Source: Psychromonas sp. B3M02 | Lineage (GTDB): Bacteria; Pseudomonadota; Gammaproteobacteria; Enterobacterales; Psychromonadaceae | Assembly (NCBI RefSeq): GCF_003318165.1 | Contig: NZ_QOCB01000021.1 | Coordinates: 1-56,247, forward strand | Reading direction: 5' to 3' | Length of the DNA: 56,247 bases | In this document: piece by piece, positions 9,774-19,800 of the stretch | Position numbering within the stretch: the first letter of the stretch is position 1 | Layout: each line of letters starts with the position of its first letter | Program-made: the position numbers and the translations under genes | The notes under the pieces: model-generated | Seen by the model: only the letters and a program-made list of their open reading frames with translations | Told to the model about the DNA's origin: nothing | Databases searched by the model: none

Positions 9774-10397
9774 TTATTTTCTACGCGTTAAAACAGAGTC
9801 TACAATACCGTAGTCCACTGCTTCTTGTGCACGCATAAAGTTATCACGGTCTGTATCACGCGCAATAATTTCAATATCTTTACCAGTATGGAATGCTAAT
9901 AACTCATTCATACGTTGTTTTGTTGCAATAATCTCTTTGGCATGAATCTCAAAGTCAGATGCTTGACCTTGGAAACCACCTAAAGGTTGATGGATCATTA
10001 CTTTAGCGTTAGGCAATACATGACGCTTACCTTCTGCACCACTTGCTAATAGGAATGCGCCCATACTTGCTGCCATCCCCATACAAATAGTACTTACATC
10101 AGGTTTAATAAACTGCATAGTATCGTAAATCGCCATACCAGCACTGATTGAACCACCTGGTGAGTTAATGTAGATGTAAATATCTTTCTCTGTGCTTTCA
10201 GATTCTAAGAATAATAACTGAGCAGAGATCAAGTTTGCCATGTGATCTTCTACAGGGCCCGTTAAAAAGATAACACGCTCTTTTAATAGTCGAGAATAGA
10301 TATCATATGAACGCTCACCTTTTGCCGTTTGTTCAACAACCATAGGGATAAGTGCGTTACTAATTTGTTCCGTATTTCCAGCAAATGGGTTAGTCAT
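9774..10397 (-). CDS. clpP: ClpP serine protease subunit
   Basis: The proteolytic barrel of the ClpXP and ClpAP proteases. From ATG 10397 it is 207 aa, exactly the E. coli length, and the catalytic triad falls at S111 (MAASMGAF), H136 (MIHQPLGG) and D185. An AGGA ribosome-binding site lies 6 nt upstream. The open frame continues 25 codons upstream to 10472, but those codons run through the tig-clpP intergenic hairpin and are unlike ClpP, so that extension is rejected. It follows tig and precedes clpX, the standard order. Confidence 0.97.
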   Translation of the reverse strand: MTNPFAGNTEQISNALIPMVVEQTAKGERSYDIYSRLLKERVIFLTGPVEDHMANLISAQLLFLESESTEKDIYIYINSPGGSISAGMAIYDTMQFIKPDVSTICMGMAASMGAFLLASGAEGKRHVLPNAKVMIHQPLGGFQGQASDFEIHAKEIIATKQRMNELLAFHTGKDIEIIARDTDRDNFMRAQEAVDYGIVDSVLTRRK

Positions 10398-10443
10398 ATT
10401 CCATCCTAAATTATAATTATTTATTGTGTCTACCAAAAATGAA

Positions 10444-10473
10444 AATGGCCCGAGTGAAATCACTCGAGCCATT
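10444..10473 (-). terminator. intergenic hairpin between tig and clpP (terminator or attenuator)
   Basis: AATGGCTCGAGTGA and TCACTCGGGCCATT form a 14-bp stem (one mismatch) with a 2-nt loop on the minus strand. The following bases are T-rich but interrupted (TTTTCATTTTTGG). It may end or thin the tig transcript before clpP, which could have its own -10 (TATAAT) just downstream, at about 10405-10411. Confidence 0.65.
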
Positions 10474-10510
10474 GAAATATATAACCAATTGAATTAATAG
10501 TTGAAAACTA

Positions 10511-11818
10511 TTAAGCAGCAGGTTTGTTCATCACTTCATCAAACGATTTTTTCACTTCAGTTACTTTAGCTTTTTCAATGATAAAATCAACTGCTTGCTC
10601 TTCTAATGCAACATTTTCCATGTTTTGCATTAGCTCTTTGTTATTTTTGTAGTATTCAACAACTTCAGCAGGGTTTTCGTAAGCAGATGCAGCGTTCTCA
10701 ATTAATGCAGAAACTTTATCTTGGTCAACTTTTAATTCGTTAACTTTAATCACTTCACCTAATAGTAGACCTACTTTTACGCGCTTTTCAGCTTGCTCAG
10801 AAAATAATTCTGCTGGTAGCTCAGGTAAGTTGTTTGGATCCATTTCTTTACCGTAACGTTCCATAGCTTGCTTACGTAAAACGTTCACTTCGCTTTCAAC
10901 TAATGCTTTTGGTACTTCAACTTCGTTGTTTTCAACTAATGCAGTTAATACGTTATCTTTAGCAGTGTTTTTAACTACTTGATCAAGTTCACGTTGCATG
11001 TTTTTCTTAACGTCAGCTTTTAGTACTTCTAGGTCACCGCTTTCAACGCCAAATTTCTTAACGAACTCTTCAGTTAGTTCAGGAAGAATTTGTTGCTCAA
11101 CTTTAGTTAGGTTGATTGCGAATTGTGCAACTTTACCTTTTAACTGTTCAGCATGGTAATCTTCAGGGAAAGTTACGTCGATTGAGAACTCTTCACCTGT
11201 TTTGTGGCCAAGAATACCAGATTCAAAACCAGGAATCATACGGTCACTACCTAGTACGATTTGGAAGCCTTCAGCTTTACCGCCTTCGAATAGTTCACCG
11301 TCGATAGAACCTTCGAAATCAACCGTTACTTGGTCATCTTTCTTAGATTTACGTTTAACTTCTTTCCACTCAGCGTGTTGCTTTTGTAGCGTAACTAACA
11401 TGTTATCTAGGTCAGCATCTTCGATTGAAGTAGATACTGTTTCAACAGCTAGCTCTTCTAATGCATTAAGTGCTACTTCTGGGTAGATTTCGAATGTAGC
11501 AGTGAAAACAAAGTCTTCGCCTTTTTTACGCGGTTGTGGTGCAACAGCAGGTGCGCCAGCTGGGTTTAGTTTTTCAGCTACGATTGCTTCGTAAAAGTTA
11601 CGCTGCATTACTTCGCCACCAACTTCTTGCTCGATAGCAGCACCGAAACGCTTAGCGATAACTGATGCAGGTACTTTACCTGGGCGGAAGCCATCAACAC
11701 GTTGTGTTTTAGATAGGTGACGGATACGACCATCAAACTCTTTATCATATGCTTCAGCGGCAACAGTAATTGTTAATACGCGCTCTAGACCTTGTGTAGA
11801 TTCAACAGAAACTTGCAT
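10511..11818 (-). CDS. tig: trigger factor
   Basis: A ribosome-associated chaperone and prolyl isomerase that meets nascent chains at the exit tunnel. From ATG 11818 it is 435 aa (E. coli 432 aa) and begins [11 protein letters not shown], as in E. coli. The ribosome-docking signature GFRPGKVP lies at 43-50. An FKBP-like PPIase domain follows (about 150-245, around [14 protein letters not shown]), then the helical C-terminal chaperone domain. A 15-codon upstream extension in the open frame is rejected because AAAGGA sits just before 11818. It begins the tig-clpP-clpX-lon series. Confidence 0.97.
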   Translation of the reverse strand: MQVSVESTQGLERVLTITVAAEAYDKEFDGRIRHLSKTQRVDGFRPGKVPASVIAKRFGAAIEQEVGGEVMQRNFYEAIVAEKLNPAGAPAVAPQPRKKGEDFVFTATFEIYPEVALNALEELAVETVSTSIEDADLDNMLVTLQKQHAEWKEVKRKSKKDDQVTVDFEGSIDGELFEGGKAEGFQIVLGSDRMIPGFESGILGHKTGEEFSIDVTFPEDYHAEQLKGKVAQFAINLTKVEQQILPELTEEFVKKFGVESGDLEVLKADVKKNMQRELDQVVKNTAKDNVLTALVENNEVEVPKALVESEVNVLRKQAMERYGKEMDPNNLPELPAELFSEQAEKRVKVGLLLGEVIKVNELKVDQDKVSALIENAASAYENPAEVVEYYKNNKELMQNMENVALEEQAVDFIIEKAKVTEVKKSFDEVMNKPAA

Positions 11819-11980
11819 TGTATTTCCTTTATCTTTTACATTAAAAATTGTTTTTACTGACAAAAGTAATATCCATTACTTTCATCACTAAGGTGTAATT
11901 GCGTGGACTACCGCATTATAAAAATGACACCTTAATTAAAAATTAGTTTGTAATTTCTATGGTGAAATTTAAGACGCGCC

Positions 11981-12009
11981 ATTATAGACACTGTTATGGC
12001 GATAGTCGA
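11981..12009 (-). promoter_or_regulatory. candidate sigma-70 promoter of tig
   Basis: Minus-strand -10 TATAAT (11981-11986) with a -35 TCGACT (12004-12009, 4 of 6 consensus) at 17-nt spacing, about 165 bp upstream of the tig start. A second TATAAT at 11915-11920 lacks a good -35. Confidence 0.4.
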
Positions 12010-12303
12010 TAGGCAGTCCACAGGAAAAATGACATGCACCCGCTATTTTTAATAGATCCGCGCTTATTTCGCACAATTTTAAGTGATTTAATAAGATTAA
12101 CGGATTAAATTGATGTTTATCAGCACTTAACAACTGTTCAATAGTTATACAAAAGTGCTTATTTTGACGCCAGTAAAACGTGAAAATGCTAGCTAAAACC
12201 GTTCGAATATTGATGATAAAAAAGGGTTTCAAAGGGAATTGATAAGTACTGTTTAACCAATAAAAAAGATGAGATTATCGCGCAGTGATATATTAATAAA
12301 TAA

Positions 12304-12337
12304 AACAAGATTTAATCGATTTAGATTAAATCTTGTT
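12304..12337 (-). terminator. perfect 14-bp hairpin, probable marC terminator
   Basis: AACAAGATTTAATC and GATTAAATCTTGTT are perfect complements around a 6-nt loop, followed on the minus strand by TTTATTTATT. It sits 24 bp after the marC stop. The stem is AT-rich, so strength is uncertain. Confidence 0.65.
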
Positions 12338-12360
12338 AATGCTCAATATAAGTGAAGAGC

Positions 12361-12975
12361 TTAGTGTAATAAAAGCGAGTCAACAAAGAAGCCTTTTACA
12401 CCTGAAAAGACAATTTGAGCGCCGATTGCAGATACAAATAATCCAGTGATTTTAGGCAAGACTTCCAGCCCTTGTTGCCCAAGTAGCTGTTGAATTTTGT
12501 TGGAAAAGAGCAATACGGCTGCAATTGATATAACAGCAGCAATAAGCGAAGCAATTACACTCATAAAATCAGTAAAGCTTTCTAATTCAGCGCCAATCAC
12601 CATTAAAATACCAATCACACCAGGGCCAATAGCAACAGGAATCGCTAAGGGTACGATCGCAAAATCACCGCCACGCTTATTAGTCCCCTCAGGCATTTCT
12701 GTATCGCCTTTAATCATTTCTAAGGCACTTAAAAACAACACAGTTCCTGCACCTATTTTAAAGGCATCCAAGGTAATACCAAATAAACTAAAGATATATT
12801 GACCAAAAATCAAAAAGACTAAGCTAATAATCAATACTGTAATACTCAGTTTCAAAATCACCCGCTTCTTTTCACTTGAGTTAAGGCTTTTACTCAAGAT
12901 CAAAAATACAGACAACACAAAAAATGGTGTCATCATAAAAAAAAGTTTTAAATAAAGGGTAATAAACTGTTCCAT
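12361..12975 (-). CDS. MarC-family inner-membrane protein
   Basis: A 204-aa integral membrane protein of the MarC (UPF0056) family, with about six hydrophobic segments. The family core is visible as FKIGAGTVLFLSALEMIKGD followed by IVPLAIPVAIGPG, where the conserved P-x-AIP-x-x-x-GPG loop sits between membrane helices. The function of the family is unknown; the original link to multiple antibiotic resistance in E. coli has not held up. It stands alone, followed by a hairpin, and is preceded upstream by the repeat array at 13.1-14.2 kb. Confidence 0.85.
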   Translation of the reverse strand: MEQFITLYLKLFFMMTPFFVLSVFLILSKSLNSSEKKRVILKLSITVLIISLVFLIFGQYIFSLFGITLDAFKIGAGTVLFLSALEMIKGDTEMPEGTNKRGGDFAIVPLAIPVAIGPGVIGILMVIGAELESFTDFMSVIASLIAAVISIAAVLLFSNKIQQLLGQQGLEVLPKITGLFVSAIGAQIVFSGVKGFFVDSLLLH

Positions 12976-13128
12976 CTACATTCTCATTTGCAATTAAAAG
13001 TTAACCTAAACACAACGCTAGGAATTTTCAGCGCGATGCTAACACAGAGTGATTTGCAAGATCTTTAATTATTTAAAAGAAAGTGAATAGAAGTGATTAA
13101 ACCCAAGTTGAAGTACAGATTGCAAAAA

Positions 13129-13355
13129 CAGCAATGATTAAGCAAAGCTTGATTTTGGGGGCGAAGGCTTTAGCCTTCCTGTATGCGAGTCATCGCATGC
13201 AGGTATAAGCCAAGATGAGCAAAGCGAACCAATATGTTACTCAAAACATAAAAATTCAAAAAAAGCAGGCTGAAAAAAGGAACCACAGAGTGCTTCCGTT
13301 CAATACACAAGCCTGTCGGCTAATTTCACCCAGCGCCCCGTAAAAGATGCTTCGT
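13129..13355. repeat. modular intergenic repeat, unit 1 (short form)
   Basis: First of four related units. It has module A, with GAAGGCTTTAGCCTTC (palindrome) then CCTGTATGCGA...TCGCATGCAGG (inverted repeat), and module C, from CAGGCTGAAAAAAGGAACC to CAGCGCCCCGTAAAAGATG. Module C contains a hairpin (GGAACCAC-AGA-GTGCTTCC) enclosed by CAGGCT and AGCCTG. There is no coding potential. Confidence 0.85.
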
Positions 13356-13397
13356 AGTTTTAAAATGACTTTCATCGTTAATCAATACCAAAAGCGA

Positions 13398-13687
13398 CAG
13401 CGATTAAGCGAAGCTTGATTTTGGAGCGAAGGCTTTAGCCTTCCTGTAGGCGAGTCATCGTATGCAGGTATAAGCCAAGATGCGCAAAACGAACTAATAT
13501 GTTACGTAAAACATAAAAATTCAAAGCAAGCAGGCTAAAGCCAGCGCCCCTAAGAAGATATTTCGTTTAATTGCACTGAGTTAGCTAGGACAGGCTGAAA
13601 AAAGGAACCACAGAGTACTTTCGTTCAATACACTAGCCTGTCGGCTAATTTCACCCAGCGCCCCGTAAAAGATGTTTCGTTTAATTG
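13398..13687. repeat. modular intergenic repeat, unit 2 (long form)
   Basis: Second unit. Modules A and C are as in unit 1, with an additional module B inserted between them (CAGGCTAAAGCCAGCGCCCC, then TAAGAAGATATTTCGTTTAA and TTGCACTGAGTTAGCTAGGA). Its first 30 bases resemble those of unit 1. Confidence 0.85.
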
Positions 13688-13897
13688 TTTTGGGGGCGAA
13701 GGCTTTAGCCTTCCTGTATGCGAGTCATCGCATGCAGGTGTAAGTCATGATGAGCAAAACGAACCAATATATTGCTCAAAACATAAAAATTCAAAACAAG
13801 CAGGCTGAAAAAAGGAACCACAGAGTGCTTCCGTTCATTACACTAGCCTGTCGGCTAATTTCACCCAGCGCACCGTAAAAGGTGTTTCGTTTAAGTA
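13688..13897. repeat. modular intergenic repeat, unit 3 (short form)
   Basis: Third unit, made of modules A and C without B. It is nearly identical to unit 1 (for example TATGCGAGTCATCGCATGCA is shared exactly). Short and long forms alternate, so units 1-2 and 3-4 look like a duplicated pair. Confidence 0.85.
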
Positions 13898-14163
13898 TTT
13901 TGGGGCGAAGGCTTTAGCCTTCCTGTATGCGAGTCATCGCAGGCAGGTATAAGCCAAGATGAGCAAAGCAACCAGTATGTTACGTAAAACATAAAAATTC
14001 CAAACAAGCAGGCTGAAGCCAGCGCCCCTAAGAAGATATTTCGTTTAATTGCACTGAGTTAGCTAGGACAAGCTGAAAAAAGGAACCACAGAGTACTTCC
14101 GTTCAATACACTAGCCTGTCGGCTAATTTCACCCAGCGCCCCTTTAAAGGTGTTTCGTTTAAT
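13898..14163. repeat. modular intergenic repeat, unit 4 (long form)
   Basis: Fourth unit with modules A, B and C. The module B text, AAGAAGATATTTCGTTTAAT and TGCACTGAGTTAGCTAGGAC, matches unit 2 exactly. The outer stem of module C is damaged here (CAAGCT in place of CAGGCT). The unit ends 20 bp from the ybaK stop codon. Confidence 0.85.
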
Positions 14164-14182
14164 GGCCTTGAGTTAACTAAAG

Positions 14183-14644
14183 CTATGTCAAGGCCACAAA
14201 ACTAGCTGATACTATCGATGCTAGATCTTCCGCATTTAATTGAATTTCCAAACCACGTTTACCAGCACTAACATAAATATCAGAAAAGGCATTCGCGCTT
14301 TCATCTATCACAGTGGGTAGTTGTTTTTTCTGACCTAAAGGGCTGACGCCCCCCAATACATAACCCGATGAACGAAGCACATCATTTTTATTCGCCATCT
14401 GCGCTTTCTTGCCCTTTAACGCACTTGCAACAGCTTTCAAATTTAACTGTTTGGTCACAGGTAAGATGGCAACAACTAACTGCTTATCAACCTCCACCAC
14501 TAACGTTTTAAAGACTTGATGTGGATCCACATTCATCTTTTCAGCGGCTTCTAACCCATAAGACTCATTTTTTTTGTCATGTTTATATTGATGTACTTGG
14601 AACTTGATATTATGTTTTTCAGCCACTTTAATTGCTGGAGTCAT
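14183..14644 (-). CDS. ybaK: Cys-tRNA(Pro)/Cys-tRNA(Cys) deacylase
   Basis: A YbaK/EbsC-family trans-editing enzyme that hydrolyses cysteine mischarged on tRNA-Pro. At 153 aa it is close to E. coli YbaK (159 aa), with the same start MTPAxK. Conserved family blocks are visible: VFKTLVVEV, which carries the essential lysine, GGVSPLGQKKQLPTVID and YVSAGKRGLEIQL. It lies downstream of recD on the same strand, with about 50 bp between them, and is followed by the repeat array. Confidence 0.95.
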   Translation of the reverse strand: MTPAIKVAEKHNIKFQVHQYKHDKKNESYGLEAAEKMNVDPHQVFKTLVVEVDKQLVVAILPVTKQLNLKAVASALKGKKAQMANKNDVLRSSGYVLGGVSPLGQKKQLPTVIDESANAFSDIYVSAGKRGLEIQLNAEDLASIVSASFVALT

Positions 14645-14693
14645 ATTATTCCCTATCTCTACTTTATTGATACTAACGTCAATAAATCCCTAT

Positions 14694-16808
14694 TCAATGA
14701 GCAGATAATCGCTCTGTTAAACGGCTATTTCTGCTTGCTCGATTTCTTACCGAGCTTGCTACTAAGGCTAAGTCAGCGATCAATGTTAAACGTTTTTTAG
14801 CACGCGTAATACCCGTATAAATTAACTCTCGATTCATGACAGGTAAAGCATAATCAGGTAAGGCTAACAAGGTATGCTTAAACTCAGAGCCTTGGCTTTT
14901 ATGCACTGTCATCGCAAATACTGTTTGGTGTGCAGGTAAACGACTTGGCTGAAAATCAGAAACGCTGCCATCGGGCATCACAAAATAAACTCTTAACTGC
15001 CCGTGTTCATCTTCTAAACACAAACCAATATCCCCATTAAACAAACCAAGATGATAACTGTTTTCGGTCACCATCACTGGACGCCCCACATACCAGGTTT
15101 GTGTCATATCAAAACGGCGCATCAGTAAACCTGCTTTTTGTAATAATTTTTCACAGCGATGGTTTAATGTATCCACCCCCCATTCTTGCTCACGAGTCGC
15201 ACACAATATTTTAAAATCATTGAAAGCATTCAACAAGGTTTTGGCTTTATCACGGTTACCTTGGTGAATGACGCATAACTCAGAGAGGTATGGCTTATAG
15301 CCTTCCACGACTAAACGTTCAAAATCAGCAGCGTTATCTGCATCGTTGGCATAATAAGCAAGGTCATCATATTGTTCACATAAGGCTGATAATTTAGCCG
15401 CAGTGACACCTCCTTTATTCACTGCGCTGGCTAAATAACCAATGCCAGAAAATTGATCAAATCGGTAACTTTTTCTCAATAAGCATAAATTATCAGACAT
15501 AGTCGCTTGCGCATGTTTGCCCTGTGATAATAAACAATCAAAGCCGGTTAACTCTGCTAATTGTTGCGCTTTTTGTTGGCTGTAACCTAATTCAATAAAC
15601 GAACAAATATCACCTAGTACAGCCCCTGCTTCCACTGATGCTAACTGGTCTTTATCGCCTAACAAAATTAAACGAGCATGGTCCGGTAACGCACTAAGCA
15701 ATTTTGCCATTAAAGGTAAATCAACCATCGAGGCTTCATCCACCAGCAGTAAATCCAAGGTTAACTGATTGCCTGCATGATGACGAAAATGCGCACTGTT
15801 ATTGCGCACACCTAATAATCGATGGATAGTACTGGCATCCGTTGGAATATTAGGGGCTTTCTGACCATCCATGAGATTACCTAAATCTAACTCCTCTAAG
15901 GCATTGGTGATCGACTCAGTTAGTCGCGCCGCCGCTTTACCTGTTGGTGCAACCATCTTAATCATCAAATCAGGTTGGGCATTTAATAGTAGCGCTAATA
16001 ATTTAACAACCGTGGTGGTTTTACCGGTCCCTGGGCCACCTGAAATAATACAACGTGCCGAAGTTAACGCTAATGCTGCGCTGATTTTTTGCCAATCACA
16101 GCGTACTTTATTCGGGATTAATGATTCCAATAACACTAAATCTTTTGCTGAACCTGCATGATGAAAACATTGTGTAACTGCAGACCAATCAACAGATGTG
16201 CTATCAACAACATCCAGGTATTTTTCACATAACATTTGAATGGATTGATGGGTATCGGTTTGCCATGCATCCCATATAAATCCATATTGTGGTGTAAACA
16301 GTTTTTCTAAATAACCTTTACTTGCGACATCCACTTGAATAGGAATTGGTTGCAGTAATTTATCGGAAATCAATTGTTCAAATTCCGCATAACGGGCCAT
16401 AAATAATGCTGAATATTGCAACCTTAATGGCGCGTCATCTCCACAACACAGACTCTCGTTTAATTGATAATGGGCTTGTTGTTGATCATGGAAAATACAG
16501 GACACATTTAAACGCTCACTTTCTTGTTGTGAGTCCAACGCTAATTGCAAACAGTGTTGATGGAACAATCCGCCCATTTTATCAATAGGTAAACAGATAT
16601 GACCGCCACCTAGCTGTTGGCTGGTCAGTGCCGCCGCTAATTGCATCAAATTATCAGCGCCTAATTCCGCCATAAACTTGGCAAAGTGAAAATCGATAGG
16701 TCGAATTTGCTGATTTAACTGACACTTTTTTAACAGCGTTAACATACTATGTTCCGTTGGCATCACCGTTGCCGATTCTGGGCTTGATGGTATTGATTGC
16801 TCTAACAT
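14694..16808 (-). CDS. recD: exodeoxyribonuclease V alpha subunit RecD
   Basis: The 5'-3' helicase motor of RecBCD, which processes double-strand DNA ends for recombination. The 704-aa protein has an N-terminal RecBC-interacting region, then superfamily 1B helicase motifs: Walker A GGPGTGKTTT (257-266), motif II LLVDEASMVDLPLM, motif III LLGDKDQLASVEAGAVLGD, and C-terminal MTVHKSQGSEF and TGITRAKK. It is longer than E. coli RecD (608 aa), with extra sequence around 400-500. Its ATG overlaps the recB stop by 7 nt (ATGTTAG), and a GAGGAG ribosome-binding site lies within the end of recB, so translation is coupled. Confidence 0.97.
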   Translation of the reverse strand: MLEQSIPSSPESATVMPTEHSMLTLLKKCQLNQQIRPIDFHFAKFMAELGADNLMQLAAALTSQQLGGGHICLPIDKMGGLFHQHCLQLALDSQQESERLNVSCIFHDQQQAHYQLNESLCCGDDAPLRLQYSALFMARYAEFEQLISDKLLQPIPIQVDVASKGYLEKLFTPQYGFIWDAWQTDTHQSIQMLCEKYLDVVDSTSVDWSAVTQCFHHAGSAKDLVLLESLIPNKVRCDWQKISAALALTSARCIISGGPGTGKTTTVVKLLALLLNAQPDLMIKMVAPTGKAAARLTESITNALEELDLGNLMDGQKAPNIPTDASTIHRLLGVRNNSAHFRHHAGNQLTLDLLLVDEASMVDLPLMAKLLSALPDHARLILLGDKDQLASVEAGAVLGDICSFIELGYSQQKAQQLAELTGFDCLLSQGKHAQATMSDNLCLLRKSYRFDQFSGIGYLASAVNKGGVTAAKLSALCEQYDDLAYYANDADNAADFERLVVEGYKPYLSELCVIHQGNRDKAKTLLNAFNDFKILCATREQEWGVDTLNHRCEKLLQKAGLLMRRFDMTQTWYVGRPVMVTENSYHLGLFNGDIGLCLEDEHGQLRVYFVMPDGSVSDFQPSRLPAHQTVFAMTVHKSQGSEFKHTLLALPDYALPVMNRELIYTGITRAKKRLTLIADLALVASSVRNRASRNSRLTERLSAH

Positions 16809-19800
16809 GACAACTCCTCCTGCAACATCTCAGCCGTTAGTTCGCCGCTTAATAACTTATCCAATTTATCAATTAACTCAAACTTAGGTTTAGTGAAATA
16901 AACACCTGCGTCTTTATCACCTTGCATACCACGCAAGAAGGTATAAAACACGCCGCCCACATGTGTTTCATAGTCATAATCAGCTAAACGAGAACGTAAT
17001 AATCGATGTAACGCTAAAGTATAAAGCTGATATTGGAAATCATAACGATGTTCAATAATCGCTTCCGACATCGCTTGTTGACTGTAATCTGCCAACTCAT
17101 CCCCTAAATAGTTTGATTTATAATCGAGTACAAAATATTGGCCTTGGTACTCAAACGTTAAATCGATAAACCCTTTTAACATGCCTTGCACTTGATTGAA
17201 CTGCAATGACCCTGCCTGTGCAGATAAAGGATCGTAATGTGCAATTAAACGATTAACTGAGCTCGCTTCAATAGGTTTCATTGGAATAAAGAACTGCATC
17301 TCGACCTTTTTCTGCGCTTCACTCAACTGAGATAAGAATAAATCAGGGTAAAGATCCGGCGTTAATCGATGCGCTAAGATATTCTCAATCCACTGGCTAA
17401 CAATAGGAACCCACTGTTCAGGATCTTCGTAATTATTGACCGTCAATCGTTCCTGTAACCAAGGAATCAACTGCTCAGATGGACTGTCTTGGAAATCTAT
17501 CTCTTCAAAAAGTTCATGCAAAAACGTACCGTGCTTTGCCCCTCTCGGGAAACTAAACACATTCTTTTCTGGCACTTCAGGCGTTAACAATGGTAATTCA
17601 TTGCTAACCACTGGCAATTCAGCACGCTCTTCTGGAATTTTTTTAGTTTGTTTATCTTCTATCGTAGGTGCCGTATGAAAACGCGATAAAGCAGAGTAAC
17701 TAGTTACCCACCAGTTTTTTTCAATCACACCAGCAAACTGCTTAGGTGCAATTAACTGATCGGGCGATTGCGTGGCCACTTGATAGGTTTCACTTGGTAA
17801 CTCTGGTGCATGACGAATACCAATGTTATCCGACTGCTGACACACACCTTGTAATAAACGTACCAAGCTTTGGTCATCACCGGCTTGTAACTCTTCACCC
17901 GCTTTAATGGTCAAATAGCCCAAGGCACTTTTGGTTAATGGCGAGGCTTTCGTTCGACCTTTTTTATAAGGTCCAATGCCTAAATAACAACGATAAACAC
18001 TGCGTGTTAAGCCTACATATAACAAACGGATATCCTCTGCTAGCAGCTCTTTTTCAGTATGCTCTTTGCTGGTTTCACCGCCATCAAGGTCAAACACCAA
18101 ACGCTGCTTTTCATCATGAAATAAGTACTCTTTGGGTTCACGATATAAACCACTAAAAGGAATAAATACAATATCGTATTCCAGCCCCTTCGATTTATGT
18201 AGCGTGCTGACTTGCACCAACGACTTTTCACTTTCTAAACGTTGCTTTTGTTCACCTTGTTCGTTTTTAGCATTGCTAATTTGCTCGCTAAACCAACGTA
18301 CTAAAGCAAATGCCCCTTCATAGACCATGCTATTTTTTTGCAATAATTCAGCAAGGTGTAATAAATCCGTTAAAGCACGTTCACCTTGGCTTTGTGTTAA
18401 CAAATGCGCACTAATACCTTGCTCATGGAAACATTGTTGCAGCATCACTAAAATGCCACTCTCTTCCCACAGGGTTTTATAACGGGCAAAGTCGGCAATC
18501 TTGCTTTCCCAACTAGCCGTTTCAGAGAAAGTATTATGTACTTCTAAAGGGGTCAGCGAAAACAGCTTACAGGCAATGGCTGATCGTAAATAACGTTCAT
18601 TACTTGGGTGTAAACAAGCGTTTAAAACACGTAATAAATCCTGCGCTAAAACACTGGCAAACACACTCTCTTTAAGTGACAAATACACGCTATTAATATT
18701 CTCTTCCAATAGCGCTTTACGAATAATATTGGCTTCATTACCGGTTCTCACTAACACTGATATATTGTTAGCATGAATAGGATGATGATTACCGTCTGTG
18801 TCTTCTAAATAAGCCTGATTTTGTTGCGACAACAAAAGCAAGGCTTTAATTTCATTGACTGTTGCCTGTGCACTTTCATGGCGAAAAGCATCACTACTCA
18901 AGGCCCCTTTTACATGCAAGAACTGTAATGCAGTCTGCTGATCATCATCGGGATTATTCACCACTAACTTTTTACGTTTAATCGGTGGCGCTTGTACAGG
19001 ATGAAAAGGAATATCCTGGTCGTAAATAAAGGGTGCAATTTTATGTTGGAAAAAACCATTCACCGCATCAATCATCTCTGCGCTAGAACGATAGTTATTA
19101 TCCAAACTGTAATGGGCGGACACCGCATTACGCGCTTTCATATAGGTGAAGATATCTGCACCACGGAAACTATAAATCGCCTGTTTAGGATCGCCAATCA
19201 TAAACAAACCAAAAGCGGTTGCTGGACTAACTGGATCAGACTCCTCATTAACCACCGTTTCAGCTTGCTGATAAATCGTATCAAAAATACGGTATTGCAC
19301 TGGGTCGGTATCTTGGAACTCATCAATCAAGGCAATCGGATATTGCTGCTTTATCTGCTCGGCTAAATGCCCATCAGCAGAACCTTGTAACGCTACATCC
19401 AAACGCGTCAGTAAGTCATCAAAACCTAATAACATGTGTTGCTGTTTAGTTTTTTGCAGATTGTCTCGCACCCAATGCGTGGCTTTAATCAGCAAGGTAT
19501 TTTTAAGGGAGATATCCTGCGCTAACAAAGACTCAATTAAGGCAAAAGTAGCATGCGTCGGTGGCTCGCCTTTTTTGGTTTTAGTGATCAACTCCGACTG
19601 TGAAAACTTCAGCAGATTTTTAGGCAAGGTTAAATCAAAGCTTTCCGTTGCCGCCCACTCACAGACTTGCTCAAACCACTTCGGTAAATATCGTTTACTG
19701 TAACTGCGTTTATCGATACCTGAATATTCAATAATATCTAAATAATCATCTTTATCGGCATTCCAAGCTTGTTTCACCTTAGCAATAGCATTTAAGCCTT

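Larger units (their letters stand above)
11819..12360. other. noncoding gap between tig and marC
   Basis: It holds the candidate tig promoter and the marC hairpin listed separately. An 87-codon open frame on the minus strand (11969-12232) overlaps the promoter region, has no clear ribosome-binding site and resembles nothing I know, so I treat this stretch as noncoding. Confidence 0.6.

Noticed and set aside
10398-10472. 25-codon N-terminal extension of clpP
   Set aside because: It translates the intergenic hairpin; the 10397 start gives 207 aa with the catalytic triad at the E. coli positions.
11969-12232. 87-codon minus-strand open frame upstream of tig
   Set aside because: It covers the likely tig promoter and has no ribosome-binding site or recognisable domain.
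13129-14163. Repeat array considered as a CRISPR or integron cassette array
   Set aside because: Units are 210-290 bp with no regular spacers, no open frames and no integrase-type recombination site consensus.
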